Source: an uncultured Eubacteriales bacterium
GTDB lineage: Bacteria; Bacillota; Clostridia; Oscillospirales; Butyricicoccaceae
Reading direction: 5' to 3'
NCBI GenBank assembly: GCA_934630445.1
Contig: CAKTWY010000028.1
Span: 1-16,820, forward strand
Length of the DNA stretch: 16,820 nt
Position numbers and translations under genes: made by a program
The notes under the pieces: generated by a model
Told to the model about the DNA's origin: nothing
Seen by the model: only the letters and a program-made list of their open reading frames with translations
Database searches by the model: none
Shown: positions 1 to 9,300 of the stretch, piece by piece
Numbering within the stretch: position 1 is the stretch's first letter
Layout of the letters: each line of letters opens with the position of its first letter

Positions 1-1143
1 TCCATACCCCGTGGAAAGCGCCTGTCTGGTGTTTTGCGGCATGAGCCTGACCAGCAGCGAGTAGAGAAAAGCGGCCATGTTTTTGACGTAATCGATGGGC
101 TGGCGCACCGCTTCCAAACGCGCGATCAGCTCCTCGAGAAGGCCGACCGCTTCATGCTCCTGGCGGGAGCGCGCGCAGCTGAGGATCCTGTCCACATATG
201 ATTCAAAGGCAGGTTCGGCGCCGCCGCAGTTTTGTTTGTTTTTGAGATACAGATAAACGCTGTTCTGCTCATAAAAACGGTTCTGCATCGCAGCATGCGC
301 TTCACGATACGCCTGGGAAAGCTGCGCGCAGCCCTCGTGGTACGCACTGATGGCGATGCTGAAGGACACGGACAGCGTATTTTCCGCAGGGATGGAGATG
401 ACCTCCTCGCAGGCCACCAGAATGTCGCGCATCGCGTCGTCCGTCAGTCTGCCCTCCGTGCGCAGAATAACGCATGCGGCAGTGCGCGTCAGGGGGATAA
501 ACAGGCTGCGGAACTGATCAAACACCAGAGAAACGATATTTGCAAGGCTTGCAAAGGCGGTATCCGCGCGCTGCCTGCTCGGATTTTCAAAACTCTGCTC
601 AATCAGGAGCATAACAAAGCCCTGAAGCGAAAAGCCCTGCGCGAACGCGAGGCCCTGCACCGGAAGCCGGTCGAGAATGACATCTGCAAGCTGCTTTTCC
701 AAAATCAGCTTTTGATTGTCGGAGATGGTGTGTTCCAGCTCCTGGATGCGGCTGCGCGAATGCTCCTCCGCGCGGAGCGCATCGATGGCCTTGGCAATCG
801 CGTCGGATATTTTACTGACCTTTGTAGGCTTGAGCACAAAATCGACGACGCCATAGCGCAGCGCCGTCTGCGCATAAGAAAAATCCGCATAACCGGACAG
901 GATCACAACCTTGATCTGCGGAAAGTCCTCCCGCAGGTGCTTTGCCAGCGCAAGCCCATCCATACCCGGCATGCGGATATCGGTAATGACGATATGCGGC
1001 GCCTGTTTCTGCACCATCTCAAGCGCCTCGATCCCATCCCCGGCGATAAACACCTCGTCCACGTCGAACGCTTCCCAGGCGATATGGCTGCGGATCCCTT
1101 CGCAGATATACTGTTCATCGTCGACGATCAGCGCCTTGTACAC
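1..1143 (-). CDS. REC-domain response regulator, YesN-like, 3' end beyond window
   Basis: Cytoplasmic response regulator, probably the transcription factor partner of the adjacent kinase. I translated it from the sequence; the frame is open from a GTG at 1143 to the left edge (381 codons) with no stop. Residues 1-120 form a complete receiver domain: acidic pocket D8/D9, phospho-acceptor D55 in the segment TDIRMPGMDG, switch residue S83 and K105 in LKP. A likely helical linker follows (about 118-145), then a long helical middle region to the edge. In the YesN family a C-terminal AraC-type helix-turn-helix follows at about residue 420-530; that part is outside the window, so DNA binding is inferred. 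The GTG start is chosen because a purine-rich GGGGGGAG lies just upstream and the receiver domain begins immediately. It overlaps the end of the kinase gene by 29 nt, which suggests translational coupling. No ATG start fits. Confidence 0.9.
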   Translation of the reverse strand, partial: MYKALIVDDEQYICEGIRSHIAWEAFDVDEVFIAGDGIEALEMVQKQAPHIVITDIRMPGMDGLALAKHLREDFPQIKVVILSGYADFSYAQTALRYGVVDFVLKPTKVSKISDAIAKAIDALRAEEHSRSRIQELEHTISDNQKLILEKQLADVILDRLPVQGLAFAQGFSLQGFVMLLIEQSFENPSRQRADTAFASLANIVSLVFDQFRSLFIPLTRTAACVILRTEGRLTDDAMRDILVACEEVISIPAENTLSVSFSIAISAYHEGCAQLSQAYREAHAAMQNRFYEQNSVYLYLKNKQNCGGAEPAFESYVDRILSCARSRQEHEAVGLLEELIARLEAVRQPIDYVKNMAAFLYSLLVRLMPQNTRQALSTGYG

Positions 1144-2896
1144 GCATCTCCCCCCTGTCCTGCGGCAAACGGATGATCACCTCGGTGCCTTTGCTCGGCG
1201 TGCTTTTAATGGTAAGGCCGTAGTGCTCGCCGTAAAACAGCTTCAGGCGCTTATTGGTGTTGTAAAGCCCGACATGGCTGCGCACGCCCGCCCCTCCGTC
1301 CGGCGGATGGTCGAGATCGAGCTTCTGCGCGTCAAAGCCCACGCCGTTATCCACCGTATGCACGATCACATCGCCGCCGTAAAGCTCTGCAAAGACATTG
1401 ACCGAGCCCTGGCCGCGCTTGTTTTCCAGGCCGTGCACAACGGCGTTCTCGACAATGCACTGCAGCGCAAGCTTCGGCAGCAGCATATCGAAAATCTCCT
1501 GCTGGCGGACCTCGGTCGATATCTGCAGTTTTTCCCCGAAGCGCGCCTTCTGCAGGTAAAGATAAAAACCGATATATTCAAACTCCTCCCGGAACGTGAC
1601 TTTCTCATCCTCACGCAGATAGATGCCCGCGCGCAGCAGCTGCCCGAGCGACCACACCATCTCCGACAGCTTTTCCTGCCCGGCGTCGGTCGCCTGCCAG
1701 GAGATGCACTCAAGCGCGTTGAACAAAAAGTGCGGATTGATCTGCGCCTGCAGGAACTTCAGTTCGCTTTCCTTTTCAATGATGCGCCGCTCGTATACCT
1801 CGCTGATGAGGCGCTCGATCTCCGACGACATATGCTCGAGCACGTCCTGCAGTTCATTGATCTCGGTGATGCCGCTGCGCTCCATCGTGGCGCTGAAATT
1901 GCCGCGGCCGATGTCGTTGATCACCGACATCATTTTGTCGATCGGCCGCGTCATGGCTGCCGCGAGCGAATAGCAAATGGCCAGCAGGATGGGCAGAAGC
2001 ACCGCGAGCATGACGAAAAAGCCTGCGCTCACACGCTGCAGGTCGGAAAACGCTTCATTTTCCGGAATGACGATCAGCGATATCAGCCCAAAGCGCGAAA
2101 GCTGCTCCTGCTTCACAAGGCATGCGTAGCCGCCCAGCTCATGGCGCGTAAAATCCCCGCCGGAAAATGCCCCGGCCTGATAGAGCCGGTCAAGCGCACC
2201 GTCCGCGTCGTCCTGCGCGAGCGTACAGTAGATCCTGCCGCCGGCATCATAAACGCTGAGCGCCATGGACGCATAGGCGGAGGTGAACTTTTCCGTCAGC
2301 GCAAAGATATTTTTGGGAACGGTCAGTACCATGGTCGCGATATCCCGCCCAAGGTTCAGGTCGCTGATGGGGTATGCGATATAGTAGTTGTTCGGGTCGC
2401 TCACAAGCAGGAGCCTGTTTTGGGTGCGGTTTTGCTTCGCCTGCAGATACGCTTCGCGGTTGTTGGCAAGCGCGACAGAGGGAATGCTGTTGCGCTGCAC
2501 ACTGTAGCACTCGTCTTCTGAAAGAAAGATAAAGACGGAGTTGATATATTTATTGCTCCACGCCGCGTCAAAAAGCAGCAGCTGCCGGAGAAGATCCTCC
2601 ACAACGACGGTTTTGTGGCGCTGCATTTTTTCGTCCGTTGCGGTAAGCTGCAGTCCGTCGCGCAGCGACGTACTCGACATGAGCGAGAGCGCGACAAGGT
2701 TGACCGCCTCAAGGCGACTGTCGATGAGGTCGTTGACCTGGCCGGAAAAATCCTGTATGTACGCGTTGATTTTGCTGCTGAGACTTTTTTCAAGCGTGAT
2801 GTAGAAAAAGACGCTGGACGCGCCTACGGAAACTGCGGCGATGGCGGCGACGATCATCAAAAATCTTGCGCGGAAGGACAGCTCTTTTCGTTTCAT
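1115..2896 (-). CDS. Sensor histidine kinase, YesM/LytS type
   Basis: Membrane sensor kinase of 593 aa, expected to phosphorylate the response regulator encoded next. Layout: transmembrane segment about 12-34; an extracytoplasmic region of about 255 residues, probably a Cache-like sensor; second transmembrane segment about 291-315; HAMP-like linker 315-367; a coiled region ending in the His_kinase (PF06580) motif QINPHFLFNAL with the likely phospho-acceptor H389; and a C-terminal ATPase domain with an N-box (ENAVVHG, N484) and DNGVGF (D516). This architecture is typical of kinases linked to carbohydrate ABC transporters in Bacillota. I prefer the ATG at 2896 (product starts MKRKELSF). A GTG at 2926, ten codons upstream with AGGA before it, is a real alternative and would lie 6 nt from the permease stop. 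The 3' end overlaps the regulator gene. Its ligand is presumably related to the substrate of the operon, but the sequence does not identify it. Confidence 0.93.
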   Translation of the reverse strand: MKRKELSFRARFLMIVAAIAAVSVGASSVFFYITLEKSLSSKINAYIQDFSGQVNDLIDSRLEAVNLVALSLMSSTSLRDGLQLTATDEKMQRHKTVVVEDLLRQLLLFDAAWSNKYINSVFIFLSEDECYSVQRNSIPSVALANNREAYLQAKQNRTQNRLLLVSDPNNYYIAYPISDLNLGRDIATMVLTVPKNIFALTEKFTSAYASMALSVYDAGGRIYCTLAQDDADGALDRLYQAGAFSGGDFTRHELGGYACLVKQEQLSRFGLISLIVIPENEAFSDLQRVSAGFFVMLAVLLPILLAICYSLAAAMTRPIDKMMSVINDIGRGNFSATMERSGITEINELQDVLEHMSSEIERLISEVYERRIIEKESELKFLQAQINPHFLFNALECISWQATDAGQEKLSEMVWSLGQLLRAGIYLREDEKVTFREEFEYIGFYLYLQKARFGEKLQISTEVRQQEIFDMLLPKLALQCIVENAVVHGLENKRGQGSVNVFAELYGGDVIVHTVDNGVGFDAQKLDLDHPPDGGAGVRSHVGLYNTNKRLKLFYGEHYGLTIKSTPSKGTEVIIRLPQDRGEMRVQGADRRR

Positions 2897-2932
2897 CACT
2901 CTTCCATTCTTTCCCGGCGCTGTCACAGCTTC

Positions 2933-3781
2933 CTACCCCTTCACCGCTCCTGCGGCGAGGCTGTCGACCACCTGCCTTTGCAGAAGCAGATAGATCAGGA
3001 TGCTCGGCAGCACGATCACCGTAATGGCGGCAAACATCGCCGTATAATTGCGGCTGAACTGCGAGGAAAAATAATTGATTGCGAGCGGAAGCGTGCGCGC
3101 TTTGACCGACGAGGTGAGCACCAGCGCGTAAAAAAATTCGTTCCACGCCATGAGGAACTGCAGGATGGCCGCGGTGGCCATGCCGGGCTTTGCAATGGGC
3201 AGGACGATCTTAAAAAAGGTGTTCAGAAAACCGGAGCCGTCGATATAGGCCGCTTCCTCAATGCTTTTTGAAAAGCTCAAAAAATAACTGCGCATGATAA
3301 AGAACGTCGTCGGAAAGCCGAGGGAAATGTATACGAAGACCAGCCCGATTTTTGTATCCAGCATGAGCGCCGACTGCACGAGCATATACACCGGCAGCAT
3401 GAGCGCCGTCATGGGTACGAGAAGGGAAAAGGAAAAGAGCATGAACACAAATTTTTTCAGCGCAAATTCAAAGCGCGCGACGACGTAGGCGCTCATGCTG
3501 ATGAACAGAACATTAAACACCGTGCTGAAGAGGGAAACGAGGATGCTGTTTGCGTAAAATGTCGTCAAAGGCGCGATCCTGAACGCGGCGACATACCCGT
3601 CAAAGCTCCACCTGGCGGGCAGGGCCAGCGGATTTGACAAAATTTCCTGATTGGTTTTGAAGGAAGACAAAATGACCCACAAAATCGGAATGACGGACAG
3701 CAGGACGATCGCAAGCAGCAGCGCGTACTGAAAAACGCGGCATATCACGAAGCGCACCCCGCCGCTTTCTTTTATCGGCAT
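2933..3781 (-). CDS. Sugar ABC transporter permease, MalG/AraQ-like (CUT1)
   Basis: Inner-membrane permease of 282 aa, the usual length for this subunit. Hydrophobic segments begin at about residue 17 and are spread across the protein, with about six predicted helices. The cytoplasmic EAA loop is clear at about 176-195 (EEAAYIDGSG...KIVLPI), the docking site for the ATPase. The N-terminal pattern of one helix followed by SSFKTNQEI is typical of the MalG-type partner. An AAGGGAGG ribosome binding site at 3791-3798, 9 nt from the ATG, overlaps the stop of the upstream permease gene, so the two are probably translated together. It should form a heterodimer with that permease and import the oligosaccharide delivered by the lipoprotein at 4865-6229. 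No ATP-binding subunit lies in the operon; a multitask MsmX-type ATPase elsewhere is the usual solution in Bacillota. Confidence 0.95.
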   Translation of the reverse strand: MPIKESGGVRFVICRVFQYALLLAIVLLSVIPILWVILSSFKTNQEILSNPLALPARWSFDGYVAAFRIAPLTTFYANSILVSLFSTVFNVLFISMSAYVVARFEFALKKFVFMLFSFSLLVPMTALMLPVYMLVQSALMLDTKIGLVFVYISLGFPTTFFIMRSYFLSFSKSIEEAAYIDGSGFLNTFFKIVLPIAKPGMATAAILQFLMAWNEFFYALVLTSSVKARTLPLAINYFSSQFSRNYTAMFAAITVIVLPSILIYLLLQRQVVDSLAAGAVKG

Positions 3782-3796
3782 ATTTTTGCGCCTCCC

Positions 3797-4678
3797 TTAC
3801 GCGTTGTCCGACTGCTCCATGCGGAACAGGCGGTTGGCAAAAACAATGATCAGGATGCCCGCAATGATGGTGATGGTGCTGACAGCGTTGGCATATCCGT
3901 AATTGTTTTCAATCAGTGACGTCTTATAGATATACAGCGGCAGATTCATCGTGGCGATATCCGGGCCGCCGTTCGTCGTCAGATAAATGAGCTCAAATTC
4001 CTTGAGCATGCTTGTCGCGGACAGGATCACGCTGGTTCCCAGAATGTTGCGCAGAAGCGGCAGCGTGATATAGCGGTCGATCTGAAAGCCGCCCGCGCCG
4101 TCGATTTTTGCCGCCTCGTAAATATCAGGAGAAATGCTCATGATTTCGGCAAGGACCAGGATCGTCACCAGGCCCGCGAAAACGAGCCATGTAAACGTGA
4201 CCGTGCCGAAGGCCGTGGCATTGTCAAAATACCAGTTCTGGTTGAACGACTCCATGCCGGGAAGCATCCGGATCAGCACGTTCACGATGCCGATCCTGGC
4301 GTTGAAGAGATTTAAGTACACGATGCCGAGCACCGAGAGGGAGATGATGTTCGGAAACATATAAATGCTGCGCACCGCCTTCCAGCCAAACGGCTTTTTT
4401 GACAGGATGATCGCAACCGTCGTGCCGAGCGCGACATGAACCGTGGCCTGCAGGAGGACCCAAATGAGCGTGTTCCAAAAGGCGCGGTTGAAAATGCGGT
4501 CGCCGGTAAACATCTGTATGTAATTTTCAAGGCCGACAAAGGTCATATGCCCGGACATGCCCTTCCATTCAAAAAAGGATGAAAAAACAACCTGAATGAT
4601 CGGCCAGGCAAAAATACATGCAAAAATAATCAGCGCCGGCAGAAGAAAAAGGGCGATCCAAATTCTGTTTTTCGCCAC
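3797..4678 (-). CDS. Sugar ABC transporter permease, MalF/UgpA-like (CUT1)
   Basis: Inner-membrane permease of 293 aa from the GTG at 4678. Six or so hydrophobic segments are visible, the first at about residues 5-32. The EAA loop is at 188-207 (EAAKIDGAGG...ITLPLL), matching the CUT1 family. The sequence FELIYLTTNGGP in the C-terminal third is characteristic of MalF-type subunits. I chose the GTG at 4678 because AAAGGTGG (4688-4695) sits 9 nt upstream and it gives the usual family length. A TTG at 4768 in the same frame would add 30 basic residues, has no good ribosome binding site and lies close to a large stem-loop, so I consider it less likely. The stop is 15 nt before the next permease. 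It works with that permease and the lipoprotein in substrate uptake. Confidence 0.93.
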   Translation of the reverse strand: MAKNRIWIALFLLPALIIFACIFAWPIIQVVFSSFFEWKGMSGHMTFVGLENYIQMFTGDRIFNRAFWNTLIWVLLQATVHVALGTTVAIILSKKPFGWKAVRSIYMFPNIISLSVLGIVYLNLFNARIGIVNVLIRMLPGMESFNQNWYFDNATAFGTVTFTWLVFAGLVTILVLAEIMSISPDIYEAAKIDGAGGFQIDRYITLPLLRNILGTSVILSATSMLKEFELIYLTTNGGPDIATMNLPLYIYKTSLIENNYGYANAVSTITIIAGILIIVFANRLFRMEQSDNA

Positions 4679-4864
4679 TGTACAGCACCACCTTTCTATT
4701 TTCAGCTTGTCAGTAAACCCTTTGCGTCTTCTCTTTTCCGGAGCAGGCCGGCGCTTTGCGGCGCGCAATTGACACGCCGGCCGCCCATTTGGGGCAGACC
4801 GCGCCGGAGCGGCGGATACAGCCGGTCCGGCGCGGTCTGCCCGGCGCTGTGCCGGGCGCGGGTT
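4679..4864 (-). other. Intergenic spacer between binding protein and first permease
   Basis: This 186-nt spacer (96 nt if the permease starts at 4768) is unusually long for this operon. It holds the stem-loop at 4792-4842 and the permease ribosome binding site at 4688-4695. I see no promoter of good quality and no small gene in it. Confidence 0.6.
4792..4842 (-). repeat. GC-rich stem-loop after binding-protein gene (site A)
   Basis: A perfect 17-bp stem: 4792-4808 pairs with 4826-4842, leaving a 17-nt loop that can close a further 4-bp helix (4810-4813 with 4821-4824). It begins 22 nt past the stop of the binding-protein gene. On the minus strand it is not followed by a U-run, so it does not look like a normal intrinsic terminator. 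A role in protecting the 3' end of the binding-protein mRNA, as REP elements do after malE, is inferred. It shares the 13-mer CGCGCCGGAGCGG with the stem-loop at 6270-6305. Confidence 0.8.
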
Positions 4865-6229
4865 TTAGTTTTTGGCAGCAGCTTCCGTCAATGCGCTGGC
4901 AAACGCCTCAGGCGTCATCTGGCCGAGCGCAAGCGGCGGATAGATGGTGGAAATCACGTCGACCGTGTTCGGATACCAAAGCGCCTGATGGTAGCTGAAG
5001 CGGTACTCCGCTCCATTTGCAGCGGAAACCAGTTCGGCAAGAAGGGGATACTTGGCCTTGATCTCATCGTCGACGGCGACCTTCGTGTTGGCCGAGATCT
5101 GTCCGATCATCTCAAGGGCCATCGAGCCGACCTCAGGACCGGTCATATACTTGACAAACTCGACAGCGGCGTCCTGCGTTTCCTTTTCCTTTGCGCCGAT
5201 GAGGTAACCGATCGGCACGTCGTCGATAATGCCGCCGCCCGGGAAGCACGCCGCGCCAAGCTTCGCGTCGAAGCCTTCCGGCGCCATGTCCGGATTACTG
5301 AAATCCGCGATCATCCACGGGCCGTTGGCGATCATAGCCGTCTCGCCCGAGCAGAACGCATTGGCCGCGACGTCGTAATTGCCGCCCGCGGCATCGCTGG
5401 TGGTGTACTGCTGGAACAGCGTCTGGATCTTCCCGACCGCATCGATAAACTCCGGCGTATTGTAATCGGTCGGGTTGGACTGGTTGGCAAAGGCATTGCC
5501 TTGGGCGCCGTTTGTGCCGACCATTGCCATGAGCCACAGGCTCGTGACCCAGCCGGAATCGGCGGTATCCATCGACATGGGCGTGATGCCGGCTTCCTTC
5601 AGCTTGGCACAGACGTCAAAGAACTCATCCCACGTCTTCGGCACGGATACGCCCGCCTGGTCGAAAAGCTCTTTGTTGTAAAAATACCCGATCAGGTCCG
5701 CCTGCATCGGCGCGCCGTAAATTTTTCCGTCACGGCTGTTGTTGCGGATGGCAATATCGCTGAACATCGCCTTCCACTCGGGGTCCGCATCGAAATACGG
5801 GGTCAGGTCCATAACCGCGTTCTTCTCCAGCGCAAGATCGAGGAGATTGTAGCCGCCGGTGTAGATGACGTCGGGCAGCTGATCGGCGGAAAGCAGGACC
5901 TTCATCTTGTCGTTGTATGCCTGATCGCCCGGGATCTCTTCGACCTCAAGCTTGATTTTGCCTTCGTTCTGGGTGTTGAAATCGGCTACCGCCTTTTCCA
6001 GAACGGGAGCGAAGGAATTCACGCCGATCTGGAAGGTCGGAAATTTGACGACCACAGGTTCGTTCGCCGGAGCCGGTTCCGGGGCTGGCGCGGGGTCCTG
6101 CGCGGCGGGTGTTCCGGTATTCGCGGGCGGCGTTTCAGCCGGCGTTTTGCTCGTACAGCCGGCAAAGGCCGAAAACACGAAGAGGATGCTCAGCGCGAGC
6201 GCTGTCAGCCTGACGTTTTTTGCTCTCAT
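4865..6229 (-). CDS. Sugar ABC transporter solute-binding lipoprotein (family 1)
   Basis: Extracellular solute-binding protein of 454 aa, family 1, which should capture a mono- or oligosaccharide and hand it to the two permeases downstream. The first 24 residues are a lipoprotein signal peptide ending FAGC, so C25 would be lipidated. Residues 26-57 form a Pro/Ala/Thr/Glu-rich tether. The mature lobe starts at about residue 60 (VVVKFPTFQIG) and shows the family pattern: DVIYTGGYNLLDL near the first third, then DLIGYFYNKELFDQAGVSVPKTWDEF, and AMIANGPWMIADF further on. The ATG start at 6229 has an AGGAGG 8 nt upstream (6238-6243). It is flanked by two stem-loops (sites B and A), consistent with separate control of its mRNA abundance. 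The ligand cannot be read from the sequence; linkage to two deacetylases suggests a deacylated glycan fragment. Confidence 0.95.
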   Translation of the reverse strand: MRAKNVRLTALALSILFVFSAFAGCTSKTPAETPPANTGTPAAQDPAPAPEPAPANEPVVVKFPTFQIGVNSFAPVLEKAVADFNTQNEGKIKLEVEEIPGDQAYNDKMKVLLSADQLPDVIYTGGYNLLDLALEKNAVMDLTPYFDADPEWKAMFSDIAIRNNSRDGKIYGAPMQADLIGYFYNKELFDQAGVSVPKTWDEFFDVCAKLKEAGITPMSMDTADSGWVTSLWLMAMVGTNGAQGNAFANQSNPTDYNTPEFIDAVGKIQTLFQQYTTSDAAGGNYDVAANAFCSGETAMIANGPWMIADFSNPDMAPEGFDAKLGAACFPGGGIIDDVPIGYLIGAKEKETQDAAVEFVKYMTGPEVGSMALEMIGQISANTKVAVDDEIKAKYPLLAELVSAANGAEYRFSYHQALWYPNTVDVISTIYPPLALGQMTPEAFASALTEAAAKN

Positions 6230-6269
6230 GGTTTTTTCCTCCTAAATATATGGGTTGATGCGTCATCTG

Positions 6270-6305
6270 CCGCTCCGGCGCGCAGGAGCCTGCGCGCCGG
6301 AGCGG
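6270..6305 (-). repeat. GC-rich stem-loop upstream of binding-protein gene (site B)
   Basis: A perfect 15-bp stem, 6270-6284 with 6291-6305, closing a 6-nt loop (one more G-C pair is possible inside). It occupies the 94-nt gap between the stop of the SLH deacetylase gene and the start of the binding-protein gene. No U-run follows on the minus strand, so termination would be inefficient at best. It shares the 13-mer CGCGCCGGAGCGG with site A and GCGCGCCGGAGCG with the stem-loop between rhaB and rhaA. Confidence 0.8.
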
Positions 6306-6323
6306 ATGCGGGGCAAGGGGATC

Positions 6324-9300
6324 TTACCCGACAAGCTTTGTCACAAAGTTCATAAAGATGGTGGCGACGCTCGCGCGGTCCGCGCTGGCCGCGGGGCTGA
6401 AGATATTCTCGCCCACGCCGCTGATCAGCCCATACGCACGTGCTGTTCTGACGGCGTCCTGTGCCCAGGAGCTGATGCTTGCGTCGTCCGCAAAGCGCCC
6501 GACCGAAGTTTTCTCGAGTTTGATGCCGGCGTAATCGATGTAGTTGATCAGCATGACGGCCATCTGCTCGCGGGTGATATTGCCGTCCGGATCAAAGCGG
6601 CCGCCGCCGACGCCGTTTACAATGCCTTTGTCCGCAGCCCAGGCCACAGCCTGCGTATACCAGGTTCCGGCCGGAACATCGGTGAAGGGGGAGGCGCTGT
6701 AGCTTCCAAGATCGGCCCCGTCAAGGCGCGCAAGCACGGTGGCAAACATGGCGCGCGTCATCGTCTCATCGGGGTCAAATTTGTTTTCAAAACCGCTGAA
6801 CAATCCGCGCGCGGAGACAAAGTCCACCGCGCCCGCGTACCATGCTGTGCGCGCGACGTCGAGATAGCTGACATCGACATATCCCGCCGTAAAGCGGCCC
6901 GGATACGGTGCGACAAATTTGAGAAGCCCCGTCTTGGCGTCGTACCGCGAGAGGGGGATCAGCGTTTTGGCACCGTTCTCATCGATGGCATATGCGACAA
7001 TTTTGTTTGCATCCAGTACATCTGCCGCATCCGGCGCCAGCTCGGCCTTCACAAGGCCGTCGCCGAAACCGGAAATTTCAGCCGCGCCGCTGGTGACGGT
7101 GAGATCAAACACCGGCATATTGCCCGCAGCGGTCTTTTCAGCCGCGGTAAGGCGCGTATCATCGAGCTTTTCCACCGCGATGACGACGTCTCCATCGGCA
7201 GAGGCGGCGATATGATCCATCGCCTTGCGATCAAAGCTGACGCGGCCGTCAGGAGTGGTGACGACCAGCAGCTCGAGCTGATCGCTCAGCGCGTCGAGCG
7301 CGCCCTTTTCAAGCGTAAGCGGGGAAGCGGCCGCGACCAGTTCAAGTCCTGCCTTCGTTCCCGCCTGAGCGGCAGCCTTCACCGCAAGCGCGAGCGCCTC
7401 GTCGGCCTTTTCAGCGCTGAGGTACGCGCCGTTGTCCGCCGGATCGACCTTGACGGTAGTGGTGGTGACCGCGTCGCTTACATCCGGCGTGACAGGCTCT
7501 TCCGGAGGCTGGACCACGGGCGTACCACTGCCGGTGTCCGGCACCACAACATGGCTTCCGCCGCCGGTGGACGGCTTGGCGTGCTCGTTGTTATACGGCA
7601 GGCTGACGGCGTTTGCAAACATGCGGTATGCGCCCGGAACCAGATGGTCGAGCTGCAGATGCCACACGACGGAGGTGTACTGCCAGTAGCCGTCGCCGAC
7701 TTTTTTAACCAGCCAGGGATAGCGGTTTTCACCCAGGCGCCCATCTTCGGCCTTCGGGTCAGGGTCCGCACCCCAGAACACGCGCAGATAATCGCTGTCG
7801 TCTGCCGCGAAGGAGGCATTGTTCGGCGTCCACTCGGAAATCTGCTGGAACCAGCCTTCAAAATCCGCTTTGGTGATGGTGTTGACGTCATCCGATCCGC
7901 CCAGGAGATAGCGGAAATCCTCGCTCCCGGCCACAGCGGGGTTGAGGGTGATGTCCGCGTTTTCATTGTTGATATTGACCGACCCGGCCAGGTCAAAGGG
8001 CGCGGGCGCATAGGAAGCATCCCAGCCCCTGCCGTTGTACTGCACGATCATATTTCCGCCCTTGGCGACGAAATTGTCGAGCAGGTTGGCGTTGGCAGCG
8101 ACGAGGTCGGCCTTTTTCGGGTTGGAATTGCTGTAGCCCTGCGTGCCGATGACGATGGTATCGTACTTCGACGCGAGGTCCGGAGCCTTCAGGAGGTCGT
8201 AATTGTCGATCACAGTCACGTCAAAGCCCATCATGCGCAGATACTCGTACATTGTATCCTTGCCGGTGTCCACGTACGCGACCTTGACAGGCGCGACTTT
8301 CATATCCACAAGGGAGATGTTCGCCACGCTCGGCGTGTAATACAGCTTTGTATCGATATGATCGTAGGCGATGGTGGAAAAGCCCTGGCTGAACGCTTCG
8401 CTCCCGAGCGAGGCGGAGATCTTCGCGGTATAATCCCCCGCCGCAGCGCCCTTGGGCAGCGTAACGTCGAACGAAACGGCCTGTTCGCCGTTTTCCGCGG
8501 GGATGGAGTAGGGCTTGGAGGCAGCGTCCGCCGTCCAGCCGGCGGGGAGCGCGATGGTCACATTGCCCGACGCGGCCGACACGGTGTTGTTTTTGACGAC
8601 GACGTCCACAGTGGTGGTAATGGCTTCATCCTTTTTGATGAGCATCGTGTTTTCCGGTGAGACGCTGAGGGAGAGCTTCGGCACAAGGCGCATCTCCAGC
8701 TCGCAGCTGACGGGAATGGTCTGGCCGCCGTAGCTCCACTCGGCATGCGCCGTCACCGGCGCGGCGTCATAGGGGCCGGTATACGCCGTACCCGCCGGGC
8801 GCACGGAAAACGCCTTGTTTGCGGAAGTCTCAGCGCGCAGCGCGCCGACTGAGGACACTGCGCCGCCTTCGACGCTCCAGCCGCCGGCGACTTCGATTTC
8901 CAGCGCGACGCTGCCGATATCGGTGACGCCGCGGTTGTAGATCGTCGGGGTCACGGTAAGGTCCTTCGCGCCGCTCTGCGTCTGGCCGGGCGTGACGTTT
9001 CTGTCGCTTTCGCTCGTCGTCACAGCCAGCTCCACGCCGAAGAGGAGGTTTGCAAGGTCAATGAAATCCGTCTCCTTGTCGCGCAGCATGCCCAGCGCAT
9101 AGTCGCGCTGCACCTCGTCGGGGATCGCATCCGCAGCGGCGATCGCCTCGCGCACGAGGGCAAGGCCCTCGATGACGTCGTCCTCGATCTTCGCCTGCAG
9201 CTCATCGGGGAGATAGCTCGCCCTGGTATTGGCGGTGATGGAAGCGATGAGCGCGGAAAGCGCATCGATCTTCGCTTTGACGGCGGCTTTGGCACCCGCG

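Noticed and set aside
232..2521. Overlapping plus-strand open frames of 314 and 536 codons opposite the kinase and regulator genes.
   Set aside because: The minus strand carries complete kinase and receiver motifs here; the plus-strand products have no family features.
4679..4768. A 30-residue basic N-terminal extension of the first permease from a TTG start.
   Set aside because: The GTG at 4678 has a well-spaced AAAGGTGG and gives the normal family length; the TTG has no ribosome binding site.
4792..4842. Reading the large stem-loop as an intrinsic terminator that ends the operon after the binding protein.
   Set aside because: No U-run follows on the transcribed strand, and permeases for the binding protein must be expressed downstream.
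4769..6355. A 528-codon plus-strand open frame opposite the binding-protein gene.
   Set aside because: It is antisense to a clear lipoprotein binding protein and shows no domain or start signal.
7611..7620. GTTTGCAAAC palindrome as a regulatory site.
   Set aside because: It is inside coding sequence, and the same string at 10355-10364 encodes the same conserved peptide, so it is explained by homology.
6255..8660. An 801-codon open frame on the plus strand opposite the SLH deacetylase gene.
   Set aside because: It is antisense to well-supported SLH and amidotransferase-like domains, has no ribosome binding site that convinces, and shows no known domain.
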